Shown here in pieces: positions 23,940-33,966 of a stretch of DNA of 64,000 bases; within the stretch, counting starts at the first letter, position 1; each line of letters starts with the position of its first letter. The translations under genes were made by a program, and so were the position numbers. This stretch comes from Cupriavidus necator N-1 (GTDB taxonomy: Bacteria > Pseudomonadota > Gammaproteobacteria > Burkholderiales > Burkholderiaceae): assembly GCF_000219215.1 (NCBI RefSeq), contig NC_015723.1, forward strand, positions 2,232,001-2,296,000. The letters are read 5' to 3'. Below the pieces are notes generated by a model. That model had not been told where the DNA came from, ran no database searches, and saw nothing but the letters and a program-made list of their open reading frames with translations.

Positions 23940-25442
23940 TCAGCGGCGGACGGAAGTGTTTTCGGTGGGGCGGCGCTGCAGCACACGGCCGGAGAAGGCG
24001 GGCAGTGCGCTGCCCTCGCTGTCCGCCTGCGCGGACTGTTCCCAGACCCGGGCGCCATTGACCCAGACGCCGTGGATGCCAGTGCTCAGCTGCAGCGGGT
24101 CTTCAAAGGTGGCGCGGTCCTGCACGCGGTCCGCATCGAACAGCACCAGGTCGGCAAACGCACCCGGCACGATCTGGCCGCGGTCTGCCAGCCCGTATTG
24201 CTGCGCGGCCAGTCCGGACATCTTGTGGATCGCGGTTTCCAGCGTCATCAGCTGGTCTTCGCGCACCATGCGCGCCAGGATGCGCGGGAAGGTGCCCCAC
24301 TGGCGCGGATGCGGGCGCGGGTCGAACGGCATGCCGTCGGAGCCGAAGATGGTCAGCGGAAACTGCGCGATCCGCTCGACGTCGCGCTCATCCATGATGA
24401 AGTAGATCGCCGCCGCGGGACGCAGCTTTGCCAGCAGCGCGTCCTCGTCCAGGCCAAGCTCCTGCATCAGCTCGTGGAAGTCGCGGCCGCCCGCGGCCGG
24501 GTAGCCGGTGGACCAGGTGATCATGGTGCGCGTGGACTGGCGCACGCGGTCCAGCCGCAACATGGTCGAGGTCGCGGGATAGGGATGGCAGTCCAGGCAC
24601 AGCGGCTGCAGGCGCGCGGCGTCAGCCAGCAGCCCGAGGGTTTCGACCGAGCGGCCGTGATTGCGCTTGCCCGCCACCTTGTGGTGCGAGAACACCACCG
24701 GGCAGTCGAGCGCGCGGCCGATGCGCAGCGCTTCTTCGATCGACGGCACGATGTCGTCGGTCTCGTCGCGCAGGTGCGTGGAATAGAGGCCGCCGTGGGT
24801 GCGGACCGGCTCGCACACGGCGATGATCTCGGCTTCGGTGGCGGCTGCCGCGGGCGGATAGAACGTGCCGGTCGACACACCGAAGGCGCCCGCCTCCATC
24901 GCCAGCCTGACCTCGTCGCGCATCGCGGCGACTTCCGCCTCATTGGTGGGCCGGTCCAGTTGCGGCATCGCGCGCACGCGCAACGTCGAATTCCCGAGCA
25001 GCGGCACCACGTTGACATTGGCCGGCGTCGCGCGCAGCGCGTCGAGCCACTGCGCGAAGGTATCGAAGCGGAACAGCGCGGGCGGCCCCAGCAGGTCCAG
25101 CGGCTGCGGCGGCGCGCTGCTGACCAGCGGCGCCACGCTGATGCCGCAATTGCCGGTCACCACGGTGGTGATGCCCTGCGACACCTTGGGGGTCATGTCC
25201 CGATGCACCAGCAGGTAGCCGTCGTCGTGCGTGTGGGCATCGATAAAGCCCGGTGCCAGCACGCGGCCGGCTGCGTCCACGGTCTGGTCCGCGGCCATGT
25301 CGCCGCAGTCGCCCACGGCGATGATACGGTCGCCCGCGACGGCAACATCGGCCACGCGGCGGGCTGCGCCCGTGCCGTCCACCACCGTGGCGTTGCGGAA
25401 GATCAGGTCGGCGCGCCGGGGCGCGGCGGGTTGCGATGCCAT
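23940..25442 (-). CDS. N-acyl-D-amino-acid deacylase (D-aminoacylase), amidohydrolase family
   Basis: The 500-residue protein follows the amidohydrolase pattern: an N-terminal beta-sandwich, metal motif FIDAHTHDDG, GITTVVTGNCGIS, STHLRDETDDI, VFSHHKVAG and SDGMPFDPRPHPR. HTHDD and TGNCGIS are typical of D-aminoacylases, which hydrolyse N-acyl-D-amino acids. The ATG at 25442 follows AAGGATTTGACG. The gene sits 28 bp downstream of the Bug receptor gene and 30 bp before the aminotransferase gene, so the three form one transcript. Confidence 0.9.
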   Translation of the reverse strand: MASQPAAPRRADLIFRNATVVDGTGAARRVADVAVAGDRIIAVGDCGDMAADQTVDAAGRVLAPGFIDAHTHDDGYLLVHRDMTPKVSQGITTVVTGNCGISVAPLVSSAPPQPLDLLGPPALFRFDTFAQWLDALRATPANVNVVPLLGNSTLRVRAMPQLDRPTNEAEVAAMRDEVRLAMEAGAFGVSTGTFYPPAAAATEAEIIAVCEPVRTHGGLYSTHLRDETDDIVPSIEEALRIGRALDCPVVFSHHKVAGKRNHGRSVETLGLLADAARLQPLCLDCHPYPATSTMLRLDRVRQSTRTMITWSTGYPAAGGRDFHELMQELGLDEDALLAKLRPAAAIYFIMDERDVERIAQFPLTIFGSDGMPFDPRPHPRQWGTFPRILARMVREDQLMTLETAIHKMSGLAAQQYGLADRGQIVPGAFADLVLFDADRVQDRATFEDPLQLSTGIHGVWVNGARVWEQSAQADSEGSALPAFSGRVLQRRPTENTSVRR

Positions 25443-25470
25443 CGTCAAATCCTTGTCTCTTCGGCGGGCG

Positions 25471-26460
25471 TTACTGCGGCGTGATGCCGGCCTGCCTGAC
25501 CACGGGCGCCCACTTGTCGGTTTCACGCGCGGCATAGCCGGCCAGCGCCTGCGGCCTGCCGCCGACCGTTTCGGCACCGAGCGCGGCGAACTTGTCCTTG
25601 ATGGCCGGATCCACCAGCGCGCGGTTGAAGGCGCCGTTGAGCTTGCCCACCACGTCGGCCGGCGTGCCTTGCGGCGCCACCAGGCCGCCCCAGGCCACCC
25701 CTTCGAAACCCGGCACGCCGGACTCCGCGATGGTGGGCAGCGCCGGCAGCAGCGGCGAACGCGCCAGGCTGGTCACCGCCAGCGGCTTGAGCTTGCCGGC
25801 CTTGATCAGCGGCAGGATGGTCGGCATGTTGTCGATCAGCACATTGACCTGGCCGCGCATCACATCGGTGGCGGCCTGCGGGCTGCCCTTGTAGCCGACG
25901 TGCGTCCAGGCGAGCCCCGCCTTGTCCGCGAGCAGCTGGCCGGTCAGGTGGCCGGACGTGCCCTGGCCCGGCGAGGCATAGGTGACCTTGTCCGGATTGG
26001 CCTTCACATAGGCCACGAGCTCGGCAATGGTCTTCACCGGCATATCCGGCTTCACCGCGATCACGTTCGGCACCTTGAACAGCAGCACCACCGGCATGAA
26101 GGCATCGGGCCGGTACGGCAGCTTGCGGAAGGTGCTCTTGTTGATCGACAGCGTCACGTTGTTGGCGTAGCCCAGCGTGTAGCCGTCAGGCGCGGCGCGT
26201 TCCAGTTCTGAGATTCCGATCACGCCCGAGGCGCCGGGCTTGTTGTCGATCACAAACGACTGGCCCAGCGACTTGCCGACTTCGGCGCCCAGTGCGCGCA
26301 TCAGCACGTCGGGACTGCCGCCCGCCGCGGACGGCACCACCAGGCGGATCGGGCGCGACGGATAGCTGTCCGCCACTGCCGGCCCAGCCAGGCCCGCGGC
26401 GCCCAGCCATAACAGGGTGGCCATGAACCGTCGCTTTTGCTGCTGCCTTTGCACTTGCAT
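25471..26460 (-). CDS. Bug/TctC-family periplasmic solute receptor
   Basis: The 329-residue precursor has a signal peptide with basic start and hydrophobic core (KRRFMATLLWLGAAGLAGPAVADS) and family motifs YPSRPIRLVVPSAAGGSPD, DNKPGASGVIG, PDGYTLGY, HVGYKGSPQAATDVMRGQV and PALPTIAESGVPGF. It is first in the operon with D-aminoacylase and aminotransferase, so it may bind an N-acylated amino acid or similar acid. No TctA/TctB membrane subunits are nearby. Start at ATG 26460; an upstream in-frame start would add an unlikely leader. Confidence 0.92.
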   Translation of the reverse strand: MQVQRQQQKRRFMATLLWLGAAGLAGPAVADSYPSRPIRLVVPSAAGGSPDVLMRALGAEVGKSLGQSFVIDNKPGASGVIGISELERAAPDGYTLGYANNVTLSINKSTFRKLPYRPDAFMPVVLLFKVPNVIAVKPDMPVKTIAELVAYVKANPDKVTYASPGQGTSGHLTGQLLADKAGLAWTHVGYKGSPQAATDVMRGQVNVLIDNMPTILPLIKAGKLKPLAVTSLARSPLLPALPTIAESGVPGFEGVAWGGLVAPQGTPADVVGKLNGAFNRALVDPAIKDKFAALGAETVGGRPQALAGYAARETDKWAPVVRQAGITPQ

Positions 26461-26700
26461 CTCGATATCCCGTCCAGTACCTGGGTAGGCCCCGGCTACG
26501 CGTTTGCAGTATAGGGGCATGATCCGAGTCAATGCAACATTTGTTTCCTAAGGCGCGGAAATGAAACACCCACGATGCGGCGCAGGCACGAAAGTCCTTG
26601 CCGCAACGGCCCCGAACCCCAATGAAACAGTCGTTACAGCTGTCGGGGCGCCCCGCCACAATGAAAATGGGGCGGCAATGCATGCCGCCCCCCGGCGCTG

Positions 26701-27789
26701 TCAGGCTGCTGTGCGTGGCTTGTCCGCCGCACGCTTGCGCGGGGTCTTGCCGCCGCCGGTTGCCGGCGGCGCTGCCGGCCCGGTGACATCCTGCGAGGCG
26801 CCGACCATGGTCAGGGCGTTGCCGTGCTCGTCCAACGTGACCTCGCCTTCCTCATGGATGTCGCGATGGCTGCCGTCGGGCAGCTGGATGCGGTAGTCGA
26901 CACTGTATGGCGCCTTGTCGACGATGGCCGCGCGGATGGCGGCCTGCACGCGGGCGCGGTCCTCCTCGACGATCGACGCCAGGTAGCGCTCCATGGTCAC
27001 CTTGAACGCCTGCGGGGCCCAGCCGAAGATGCGGTAGGCCTCGTCGGTCCAGGCGCAGTCGTCGGTCTGGATATTCCAGTACCAGCCGCCCAGGTGGGCA
27101 ATCTCCTGCGCCTTGGCCAGCAGCGCCTCGTTCTGGCGCAGCGCGGCCTCGGCGCGTCGCCGCTCGGTGATGTCCAGGCTGACGCCGATCATCTTGACCG
27201 GGCGCTGGTCGAAATCGCGCACCAGCGTGGCCCGCGACGAGATCCAGCGCGTGGTGTCCTCATGCACGACGCGGAACTCCCACTCGTGCATCTCCTGCGC
27301 GCCCAGCGTGCGCGCCAGCACCTCGCGCAGGCGCGCAACGTCGGCCGGGTGCACGCAGGCCCAGAAGTCGTCCATGTTGCGGATATGGCGGCCGAACAGC
27401 GTGACGTCGTTGGACGAGTAGGTCAGGCCATCGGTCAGCACGTTCCATTCCCACGTGACGATGCCAGACACCTCCTGCGCGAACTTCATGCGCGCCTCGC
27501 TCTCCATGATCTCCGCCAGGTGCTTCTGGCGCAGTTCCTTGATGTGCGGGTCAGAGGCGATACTGGTCTCCAGGTCGGCGATGGCCTGCTCGCCGTAGCG
27601 CAGCCACAGCCAGTTGACACCCAGGAAGCGCGCCAGCGCGAGCAGCCGCTCGTATTCGATCTCGCCGCCACGGGTCCACTTGTGCACGGCCGACGGCGAC
27701 ACCGACAGCGCCTCTGCCACCTGCTTGAGCATGATCCTTTTGCCTTCCAGCACCCCCTTCAGGCGCGTGGCAAAAGTGTCTTCCGTCAT
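26701..27789 (-). CDS. Helix-turn-helix regulator with two PAS domains
   Basis: The 362-residue protein begins with an XRE-type helix-turn-helix (LKQVAEALSVSPSAVHKWTRGGEIEYERLLALARFLG), followed by two PAS/PAC repeats: WEWNVLTDGLTYSSNDVTLFG...ISLDITERRRAE-type segment and GGWYWNIQTDDCAWTDEAYRIFG...VGASQDVT. It has no kinase or output enzyme domain, so it is probably a ligand- or redox-responsive DNA-binding protein. The start at 27789 is placed by GGAGGGG six bases upstream. It is divergent from the carnitine-type oxygenase operon and most likely controls it. The C-terminus is Lys/Arg-rich. Confidence 0.88.
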   Translation of the reverse strand: MTEDTFATRLKGVLEGKRIMLKQVAEALSVSPSAVHKWTRGGEIEYERLLALARFLGVNWLWLRYGEQAIADLETSIASDPHIKELRQKHLAEIMESEARMKFAQEVSGIVTWEWNVLTDGLTYSSNDVTLFGRHIRNMDDFWACVHPADVARLREVLARTLGAQEMHEWEFRVVHEDTTRWISSRATLVRDFDQRPVKMIGVSLDITERRRAEAALRQNEALLAKAQEIAHLGGWYWNIQTDDCAWTDEAYRIFGWAPQAFKVTMERYLASIVEEDRARVQAAIRAAIVDKAPYSVDYRIQLPDGSHRDIHEEGEVTLDEHGNALTMVGASQDVTGPAAPPATGGGKTPRKRAADKPRTAA

Positions 27790-27816
27790 GGGCATCCCCT
27801 CCACTTTTTTTCAACC

Positions 27817-27851
27817 GATGGTGAATTGAGTAACTCGAACCTTACACCATC
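27817..27851. promoter_or_regulatory. Dyad upstream of the HTH/PAS gene
   Basis: GATGGTG (27817-27823) and CACCATC (27845-27851) form an inverted repeat around an inner GAGTAACTC. It lies 28 bp from the regulator's start codon and is a candidate autoregulatory site. Confidence 0.45.
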
Positions 27852-27974
27852 ACCGCAAATCGCGCGAATTGATAGCCATTAACCATCGAGTAGATCATTT
27901 TCATCGGTTTTTTGAATTGCAGCACCCCTGCGCTCCTCACTAGACTTCATCCCACATCACCCATAGTAATTTAA

Positions 27975-27989
27975 TTTACTGTTAGTAAA
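27975..27989. promoter_or_regulatory. Palindrome upstream of the Rieske oxygenase gene
   Basis: TTTACT-GTT-AGTAAA is a perfect 6+3+6 inverted repeat in an A/T-rich patch 36 bp before the oxygenase start codon. A related sequence occurs at 33967-33988, before the permease gene of the same module, with 16 of 22 aligned positions identical. Position and sharing suggest an operator for the divergent HTH/PAS regulator. Confidence 0.55.
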
Positions 27990-28025
27990 TCGATAAAGCA
28001 CCGAGACCAACGAGGAGACAACCCC

Positions 28026-29147
28026 ATGCAAGACACCACCGCCCCCGTCTGCGGCACCACCCCGCCGCTGGCCTACACGCTGCCGGCCGACTACTACACC
28101 TCGCAGGAAGTCTTCGAGCAGGAGAAGAAGACGATCTTCGCGCGCAGCTGGGTGTGCGTGATGCACAAGAGCCAGGTGGCCGAGAACAACCAGTACGCCA
28201 CGGTGAAGGTGGCCGGCGAGAACGTGTTCGTCGTGCGCGGCCGCGACGGCGTGCTGCGCGCGTTCTACAACGTCTGCCCGCACCGCGCCCATGAGCTGTT
28301 TGCGGATGGCGCCGGCAAGGCCAAGAACGTGATCACCTGCCCCTACCACGCCTGGTCGTTCGGCCTGGACGGCAAGCTGATCCATGTGCGCAACGCCGAG
28401 AACGTGCCGGGCTTCTGCAAGGACAACGCGGGCCTGACGCCGGTGCGCGTGGAAGAGTTCTGCGGCCTGGTCTTCGTCAACCTGGACATGGACGCGAAGC
28501 CGCTGGCCGAGCAGGCCGCCGGCCTGAACGACGAAATCCGCGCCCGCTGCCCGGATGTCGACAAGCTGGTGCCGGCGCACAAGCTCAGCTACGAGATGAA
28601 GGCCAACTGGAAGGTGGTGGTCGACAACTACCTGGAATGCCTGCACTGCCAGACCGCGCACCCGGCGCTGGTCGAGTCGATCAGGATGGAGACCTACAAG
28701 CACGAAGTGCGTGGACTCTACACCAGCCAGGTCGGCCAGACCCGCTCGGGCAGCGACGCCTTCACCTATGACAGCGACGCCCCCAACACCGACTTCGCCG
28801 CGTACTGGCTGTGGCCCAACGTCACGCTGAACGTGCTCCCGGGCGACGGCAACTACGGCGTCTTCTACATGTTCCCGGTGGATGCCGACACCACCATCCA
28901 GCACTTCGAGTTCTACTTCCGCGACAGCACGCCCACGGCCGAGCAGGAACAGCTGATCGAGTACTACAAGAACGTGCTCAAGCCCGAAGACCTGAGCATC
29001 GTCGAATCGGTGCAGCGCGGCCTGAAGTCGCGCGGCTACCGCAACGGGCAGGGCCCGCTGCTGGTCACCGACGACAAGACCTCCGCCATCGGCGAGCACG
29101 GCGTGCAGCACTTCCAGCAAATGGTGCTCGACGCCCTGGCCGCCTGA
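28026..29147 (+). CDS. cntA: Carnitine-monooxygenase-type Rieske oxygenase (CntA/YeaW-like)
   Basis: The 373-residue protein has a Rieske centre (C84-x-H86 ... C105-x2-H108) and a mononuclear-iron site with E204, H207 and H212 in YLECLHCQTAH. The glutamate at the bridging position, where most ring-hydroxylating oxygenases have Asp, is characteristic of the CntA/YeaW group acting on quaternary ammonium compounds. I also recognise the YeaW-like C-terminus VESVQRGLKSRGYR. CntA with its reductase splits carnitine into trimethylamine and malic semialdehyde; related enzymes act on gamma-butyrobetaine, choline or glycine betaine. The matching reductase gene is at 35932-36885. First gene of an operon divergent from the HTH/PAS regulator. 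Confidence 0.87.
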   Translation: MQDTTAPVCGTTPPLAYTLPADYYTSQEVFEQEKKTIFARSWVCVMHKSQVAENNQYATVKVAGENVFVVRGRDGVLRAFYNVCPHRAHELFADGAGKAKNVITCPYHAWSFGLDGKLIHVRNAENVPGFCKDNAGLTPVRVEEFCGLVFVNLDMDAKPLAEQAAGLNDEIRARCPDVDKLVPAHKLSYEMKANWKVVVDNYLECLHCQTAHPALVESIRMETYKHEVRGLYTSQVGQTRSGSDAFTYDSDAPNTDFAAYWLWPNVTLNVLPGDGNYGVFYMFPVDADTTIQHFEFYFRDSTPTAEQEQLIEYYKNVLKPEDLSIVESVQRGLKSRGYRNGQGPLLVTDDKTSAIGEHGVQHFQQMVLDALAA

Positions 29148-29175
29148 AACGAACCACCGAACCGGAACCGCAGCA

Positions 29176-30642
29176 ATGATCCAGACCCAGCTCTATATCG
29201 ACGGCCAGTGGCAGTCGCCCATCGACCAAGGCACGCGCGCCATCCTGAGCCCGGCCGACGAGTCCGTGATCGCCCAGGCCGCCGAAGCCACCCGCGCCGA
29301 CGCGCGCCTGGCCATCGCCGCTGCGCGCAAGGCCTTCGACGGCCCGTGGCGCCAGACGACGATCCGTGACCGCGCCAAACTGCTGAACAAGATCGCCGAA
29401 CTGATCGACCGCGACGCAGAGAAGCTCGCCCACCTGGAGTCGCTCAATACCGGCAAGACGCTGACCGAGAGCCGCACCGACATGGGCGATATCGCCGCCA
29501 CGTTCCGCTACTTCGCGGGGCTGGTCGCATCCGAGTCGGGCGCCGTCAACGAAGCGCCGCACCATGTGATCAGCCGCACCCTGCGCGAACCGGTCGGCGT
29601 ATGCGGCCTGATCACGCCGTGGAATTACCCGCTGCTGCAGGCGGCGTGGAAGATCGCGCCCGCGCTGGGCGCCGGCAATACCGTGGTGATCAAGCCCAGC
29701 AACCTGACGCCGCTGACCACGCACCACTTCACGCAACTGGTGGCCGAGCTGGACCTGCCGCCGGGCGTGTTCAACCTGGTGACCGGCGGCGCCGAAGTGG
29801 GCGCCGATCTGGCCGAGAGCCTGGACGTGGACCTGGTGTCCTTCACCGGCGGCGCCTACGCCGGAGAAAGCATCATGAAGGCCGCCACCGGCAACTTCAA
29901 GCGCATCGGTCTAGAGCTGGGCGGCAAGAACCCGAACATCGTGTTTGCCGATGCCGACCTGGACGCCGCGGTCGATTACGCGCTCAACGCCGCGTTTTTC
30001 CACGCCGGGCAGGTCTGCTCCGCCGGCTCGCGCCTGATGATCGAGGACAGCATCTATGATGCATTCATCAGCCGGCTGGCCGAGCGCCTGCCGCGCATCG
30101 TGATCGGCAACGGCTTCCATGGCGAGACCCAGATGGGCCCGGTGCAGTCGGCGCAACAGCACGAGAAGATCCTGGGCATGGTGCAGGCCGGCATCGCCGA
30201 GGGCGCACGCCTGGTCCACGGCGGCAAGCGCCCGGCGGGCGACGTATTCAAGAAGGGCTACTGGCTGGAACCGACGCTGCTGGCCGACGTGACGGCCGAC
30301 ATGAAGATTGCGAAGGAGGAAATTTTCGGGCCGGTGATCACGGCCGAGCGCTTCCGCTCCGAGGAGGAAGTGCTGCGTGCCGCCAACGACACCCCGTACG
30401 GCCTGGCCGGCGCGGTCTGGACCCGCGACCTGGACAAGGCGAATCGGATGTCGCGCGGCCTGCGCTTCGGCACGGTGTGGGTCAACGACTACCACCCGTA
30501 CTTCCCGGAAGCGCCGTGGGGCGGCTACAAGGCGAGCGGCATCGGCCGCGAACTGGCCCGCGTCGGCCTGGACGAGTACACCGAACTCAAGCACAGCTAT
30601 ATCAACCTGGCCCCCAAGGCGATGGGCTGGTTTGGCGCCTGA
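29176..30642 (+). CDS. Aldehyde dehydrogenase (betaine-aldehyde / semialdehyde type)
   Basis: The 488-residue protein has the usual NAD-dependent ALDH signatures: TPWNYPLLQAAWKIAPALGAGNTVVIKPS, LELGGKNPN with the general-base Glu, FFHAGQVCSAGSRL with the catalytic Cys, and KEEIFGPV. It resembles betaine aldehyde dehydrogenases in these motifs. In this operon it could oxidise malic semialdehyde from carnitine cleavage or betaine aldehyde made by the following choline-dehydrogenase-type enzyme. It starts 28 bp after the oxygenase gene. Confidence 0.9.
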   Translation: MIQTQLYIDGQWQSPIDQGTRAILSPADESVIAQAAEATRADARLAIAAARKAFDGPWRQTTIRDRAKLLNKIAELIDRDAEKLAHLESLNTGKTLTESRTDMGDIAATFRYFAGLVASESGAVNEAPHHVISRTLREPVGVCGLITPWNYPLLQAAWKIAPALGAGNTVVIKPSNLTPLTTHHFTQLVAELDLPPGVFNLVTGGAEVGADLAESLDVDLVSFTGGAYAGESIMKAATGNFKRIGLELGGKNPNIVFADADLDAAVDYALNAAFFHAGQVCSAGSRLMIEDSIYDAFISRLAERLPRIVIGNGFHGETQMGPVQSAQQHEKILGMVQAGIAEGARLVHGGKRPAGDVFKKGYWLEPTLLADVTADMKIAKEEIFGPVITAERFRSEEEVLRAANDTPYGLAGAVWTRDLDKANRMSRGLRFGTVWVNDYHPYFPEAPWGGYKASGIGRELARVGLDEYTELKHSYINLAPKAMGWFGA

Positions 30643-30727
30643 GCGCAGCTGACTTCGTAATCGCGTGCGCGGCGGACCCACCCCCGGGCTGCCACGCACG
30701 GCGTCACGCAAACAAGGAGATTGCACC

Positions 30728-32467
30728 ATGCAGGCAATCCATGAGTACGACTACATCATCGTCGGCGCGGGCTCGGCCGGCTGCGTGCTGGCCGCGCGGC
30801 TGACCGAGGATGCCGATGTCTCGGTGCTGCTGCTGGAAGCTGGCGGCCCGGACTGGCGCCTGGACTGGCGCACCCAGATGCCGGCTGCGCTGGCGTATCC
30901 GCTGCAGGGCACGACTTATAACTGGGCCTATGTGACCGAGCCCGAGCCGCATATGAACAACCGACGCATGACGCAGGGCCGCGGCAAGGGGCTGGGCGGT
31001 TCGTCGCTGATCAACGGCATGGTCTATATCCGCGGCAACGCCATGGACTACGACGGCTGGGCAGAGAACAAGTCGCTGGAGAACTGGAGCTACGCCGACT
31101 GCCTGCCCTACTTCCGCAAGGCCGAGACCTACGACAAGGGCGCCAACGACTACCATGGCGGCAACGGCCCGCTGCACGTGACCACGCCCAAGCCCGATAT
31201 CAGCCCGCTGTTCCGCGCCTTTATCAAGGCCGGCGAGCAGGCCGGCTATGGCCAGACCCAGGACCTGAACGGCTATCGCCAGGAAGGTTTCGGTCCGATG
31301 GACCGCACCACCACCGCGCGCGGGCGCCGCTGCAGCACCTCGCTGGCCTACCTGGACCAGGCGAAAGACCGGCCCAACCTGACCGTGCATACGCGTGCGC
31401 TGGCGGACCGCATCCTGTTCTCAGGTCAGCGCGCCACTGGCATCTCATACGTCCAGGGCGACCACGTGCGTGAAGCCTGTGCGCGCCGCGAAGTGATCGT
31501 CAGCAATGGCGCGATCGCCTCGCCGCAACTGCTGCTGCGCTCCGGCGTGGGCAATGCGGACGAGCTGCGCGCATTTGGCATCGAGTCGGTGGCAGATCTG
31601 AAGGGCGTCGGCGAGAACCTGCAGGACCACCTCGAGATGTACCTGCAGTACGAATGCACCAAACCCGTATCGCTGTACCCGGCGCTGAAGTGGTGGAACA
31701 AGCCCGCGATCGGCATCGAATGGTATCTGCGCGGCACCGGCACCGCGGCCTCCAACCACTTCGAGGCGGGCGGCTTTATCCGCAGCAGCGATGACTTTGC
31801 CTGGCCCAACCTGCAGTACCACTTCATCCCGCTGGCGATGAACTACGACGGCAGCAACCCGGTGCAGTCGCATGGCTTCCAGTGCCATGTGGGCTCGATG
31901 CGCTCGCCCAGCACCGGCTTTGTCAAGCTGGCCAGCCGCGACCCGCGCGTGAAGCCGCGGCTGCTGTTCAACTACATGGCGCATGACGTCGACTGGCGCG
32001 AGTTCCGCGCCGCAGTGCGCCTGACGCGCGAGATCATCGGCCAGCAGGCGCTGGACCAGTTCCGCGGCCGCGAGATCAAGCCCGGCATGATGGTGCAGAG
32101 CGATGCCGAGATCGACGCCTTCGTGCGCGAGCATGCCGAGACCGCGCTGCACCCGTCCTGCACCTGCAAGATGGGCGACGCCTCCGACCCGATGGCGGTG
32201 GTCGACAACCAGGGCCGCGTGCACGGGCTGTCGGGTCTGCGCGTGGTCGATGCCTCGATCATGCCGAAGATCATCACCGGCAACCTGAACGCACCCACCA
32301 TCATGATGGCCGAGAAGCTGGCCGACGTGATCCGCGGACGCGCACCGCTGCAACGCTCGACGGCGCCTTACTACAAGGCCGCCACCGCGCGCGGCGGGTC
32401 GCAGGCAGACGCGGTGCGGCATCCGCCAGCCACCACTGCGCGAATGCCGATGCCGATGCCCGCCTGA
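30728..32467 (+). CDS. GMC-family oxidoreductase, choline-dehydrogenase type
   Basis: The 579-residue protein has the FAD motif [17 protein letters not shown], the GMC signatures [20 protein letters not shown] and [15 protein letters not shown], and the active-site region HPSCTCKMG. It matches choline dehydrogenase (BetA) in length and motifs and would oxidise a primary alcohol such as choline to an aldehyde. The next upstream gene encodes a suitable aldehyde dehydrogenase. About 25 extra C-terminal residues, Ala/Pro/Met rich, follow the conserved end. Start after AAGGAGATTGCACC. Confidence 0.88.
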   Translation: MQAIHEYDYIIVGAGSAGCVLAARLTEDADVSVLLLEAGGPDWRLDWRTQMPAALAYPLQGTTYNWAYVTEPEPHMNNRRMTQGRGKGLGGSSLINGMVYIRGNAMDYDGWAENKSLENWSYADCLPYFRKAETYDKGANDYHGGNGPLHVTTPKPDISPLFRAFIKAGEQAGYGQTQDLNGYRQEGFGPMDRTTTARGRRCSTSLAYLDQAKDRPNLTVHTRALADRILFSGQRATGISYVQGDHVREACARREVIVSNGAIASPQLLLRSGVGNADELRAFGIESVADLKGVGENLQDHLEMYLQYECTKPVSLYPALKWWNKPAIGIEWYLRGTGTAASNHFEAGGFIRSSDDFAWPNLQYHFIPLAMNYDGSNPVQSHGFQCHVGSMRSPSTGFVKLASRDPRVKPRLLFNYMAHDVDWREFRAAVRLTREIIGQQALDQFRGREIKPGMMVQSDAEIDAFVREHAETALHPSCTCKMGDASDPMAVVDNQGRVHGLSGLRVVDASIMPKIITGNLNAPTIMMAEKLADVIRGRAPLQRSTAPYYKAATARGGSQADAVRHPPATTARMPMPMPA

Positions 32468-32634
32468 CCAGGCGGAGCGGCGCGGGCTTCCCGCCAGAAC
32501 CCCTGACCGACGCATGTGCTTCCGGGACTTCGGTCCCCGGCGGGCAGCGTGCGTCCGGTCGGGGCGCCGCGCACCCACACCACGAAGCCGGCTACCCAGA
32601 ACAAACGCAGACCGGCTGCAAGGAGGAGACTTCC

Positions 32635-33525
32635 ATGCTGTGCAAATGCTTTGCTTCAAGACGGGCCCTGCAAGGCGCCCTGCCCCTGCTGCTGTGCCAG
32701 GCGCTGACCGCGCAGGCGCAGACGAGTGCCGGGGCCGAAACCACGCTGGCCGTGGCGCCGGTGCCGCAGGTCACGGCTACCGTGCCGCCGGCCGAGGCCG
32801 CATCGCCCGCGCCGCTGAGCGCCAACCTGACGCTGACATCGCAATACGTATCGCGCGGTTTCCGCCAGACCTGGGGCAAGCCTGCGGTGCAGGGCGGCAT
32901 CGACTACGCCCACCCCAGCGGCTTCTCCGCGGGTACGTGGATGTCGAGCATCAGCGACAAGTTCATCGAGGGCGGCACCGTCGAATGGGATCTGTATGCC
33001 GGCTACACCGGCACCGTCGGCGATTTCACCTATGCCGGGCAGGTCTACTACTACCTGTACCCGGGCGCGAAGCTGCAGTACGCGCAGACCAGGTACAACT
33101 ACGGCGAGGCCGTCGCGTCGCTGACGTACAAGTGGTTCAACGTCAAGTACTGGCTGACCTATACGCCCGACTACTTTGGCTACAACAGCGCCTCGCTGCT
33201 CGCCGGCAACGACCTGCACAGCCGCGGCTCGGGCTACCTGGATATCAACGGCACCTTCGACCTGGGCCACGGCGTCTCGCTGCTGCTGCACTACGGCCAG
33301 GAGCGCGTGCGCAACTTTTCCGCCTACAGCTTCCGCGACGTGCGCGTGGCATTGTCCAAGGCCTTCGAGGGCGGCTGGACCGTGACCGGCGCCTATACCC
33401 GCGGCTGGGGGCGCACCGACGTCTACGACAAGTACACCACCGGGGCGCTGGATTCGTCCGGCAACCCTTCCGTTTCCAACCCGCTGAAAAGCACGTTCCT
33501 GGTCTCGCTGACCAAGACGTTCTGA
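32635..33525 (+). CDS. TorF-family putative outer-membrane protein
   Basis: The 296-residue precursor has a signal peptide (ALPLLLCQALTAQAQ) and the pattern of the TorF/Gcw_chp family: LTLTSQYVSRGFRQTWGKPAVQGGIDYAHPSGFSAGTWMSS, alternating strands, and a C-terminal LVSLTKTF ending in Phe. It is probably a small beta-barrel; the family's solute is not established. Position between the oxidative enzymes and the permease suggests a role in uptake of the quaternary amine. Start after AAGGAGGAGACTTCC. Confidence 0.82.
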   Translation: MLCKCFASRRALQGALPLLLCQALTAQAQTSAGAETTLAVAPVPQVTATVPPAEAASPAPLSANLTLTSQYVSRGFRQTWGKPAVQGGIDYAHPSGFSAGTWMSSISDKFIEGGTVEWDLYAGYTGTVGDFTYAGQVYYYLYPGAKLQYAQTRYNYGEAVASLTYKWFNVKYWLTYTPDYFGYNSASLLAGNDLHSRGSGYLDINGTFDLGHGVSLLLHYGQERVRNFSAYSFRDVRVALSKAFEGGWTVTGAYTRGWGRTDVYDKYTTGALDSSGNPSVSNPLKSTFLVSLTKTF

Positions 33526-33564
33526 CGGCAATCTTCAACCGCTGTTTTACCGCTTCCTACCACC

Positions 33565-33867
33565 ATGGCCTCCCTGGGTCTTACCGACGCGACCGGACTT
33601 GTCGGCGTTGCCGCCTACGTTGCCGCGCATTTTGCCGTGCAGGTCCTGCACAAATCCCCGACCGGCAGGCTGGCCGTCGTCCTCAACGTGATCGGGCCGA
33701 GCTGCATCCTGGTCTCGCTGACCGGCGCCTTCAACCTGGCCTCGTTCCTGACCCAGTGCTTCTGGCTGGGGCTGACGCTGGTGGGCTGGTGGCGCAACCG
33801 GCGGGCAGGGCATGCGGTGGTGGAAACGCTGGGCGGGCCGCGCCCGGGACAGCCAGCGCAGCAGTAA
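33565..33867 (+). CDS. Small membrane protein, CBU_0592-like
   Basis: The 100-residue protein has three hydrophobic stretches (GLVGVAAYVAAHFAVQV, RLAVVLNVIGPSCILVSL, FLTQCFWLGLTLVGWW) and resembles the CBU_0592-like family of about 80-residue membrane proteins of unknown function. It follows the TorF gene by 39 bp without a clear ribosome binding site. Function unknown; co-location with the quaternary-amine genes is the only clue. Confidence 0.65.
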   Translation: MASLGLTDATGLVGVAAYVAAHFAVQVLHKSPTGRLAVVLNVIGPSCILVSLTGAFNLASFLTQCFWLGLTLVGWWRNRRAGHAVVETLGGPRPGQPAQQ

Positions 33868-33966
33868 GGAAGAGGCGGCCGGGACGCTTTGCAACGCGAT
33901 ACAAATCTTCCGTTGCCTTGGCTCCCAGCCGTTTCTATACTCACCTCGAAACACCCTTGGTAACAT

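Noticed and set aside
28026..29147. Aromatic ring-hydroxylating dioxygenase alpha subunit
   Set aside because: The Glu at the bridging position, close similarity to YeaW and the choline-type neighbours favour a quaternary-amine monooxygenase.
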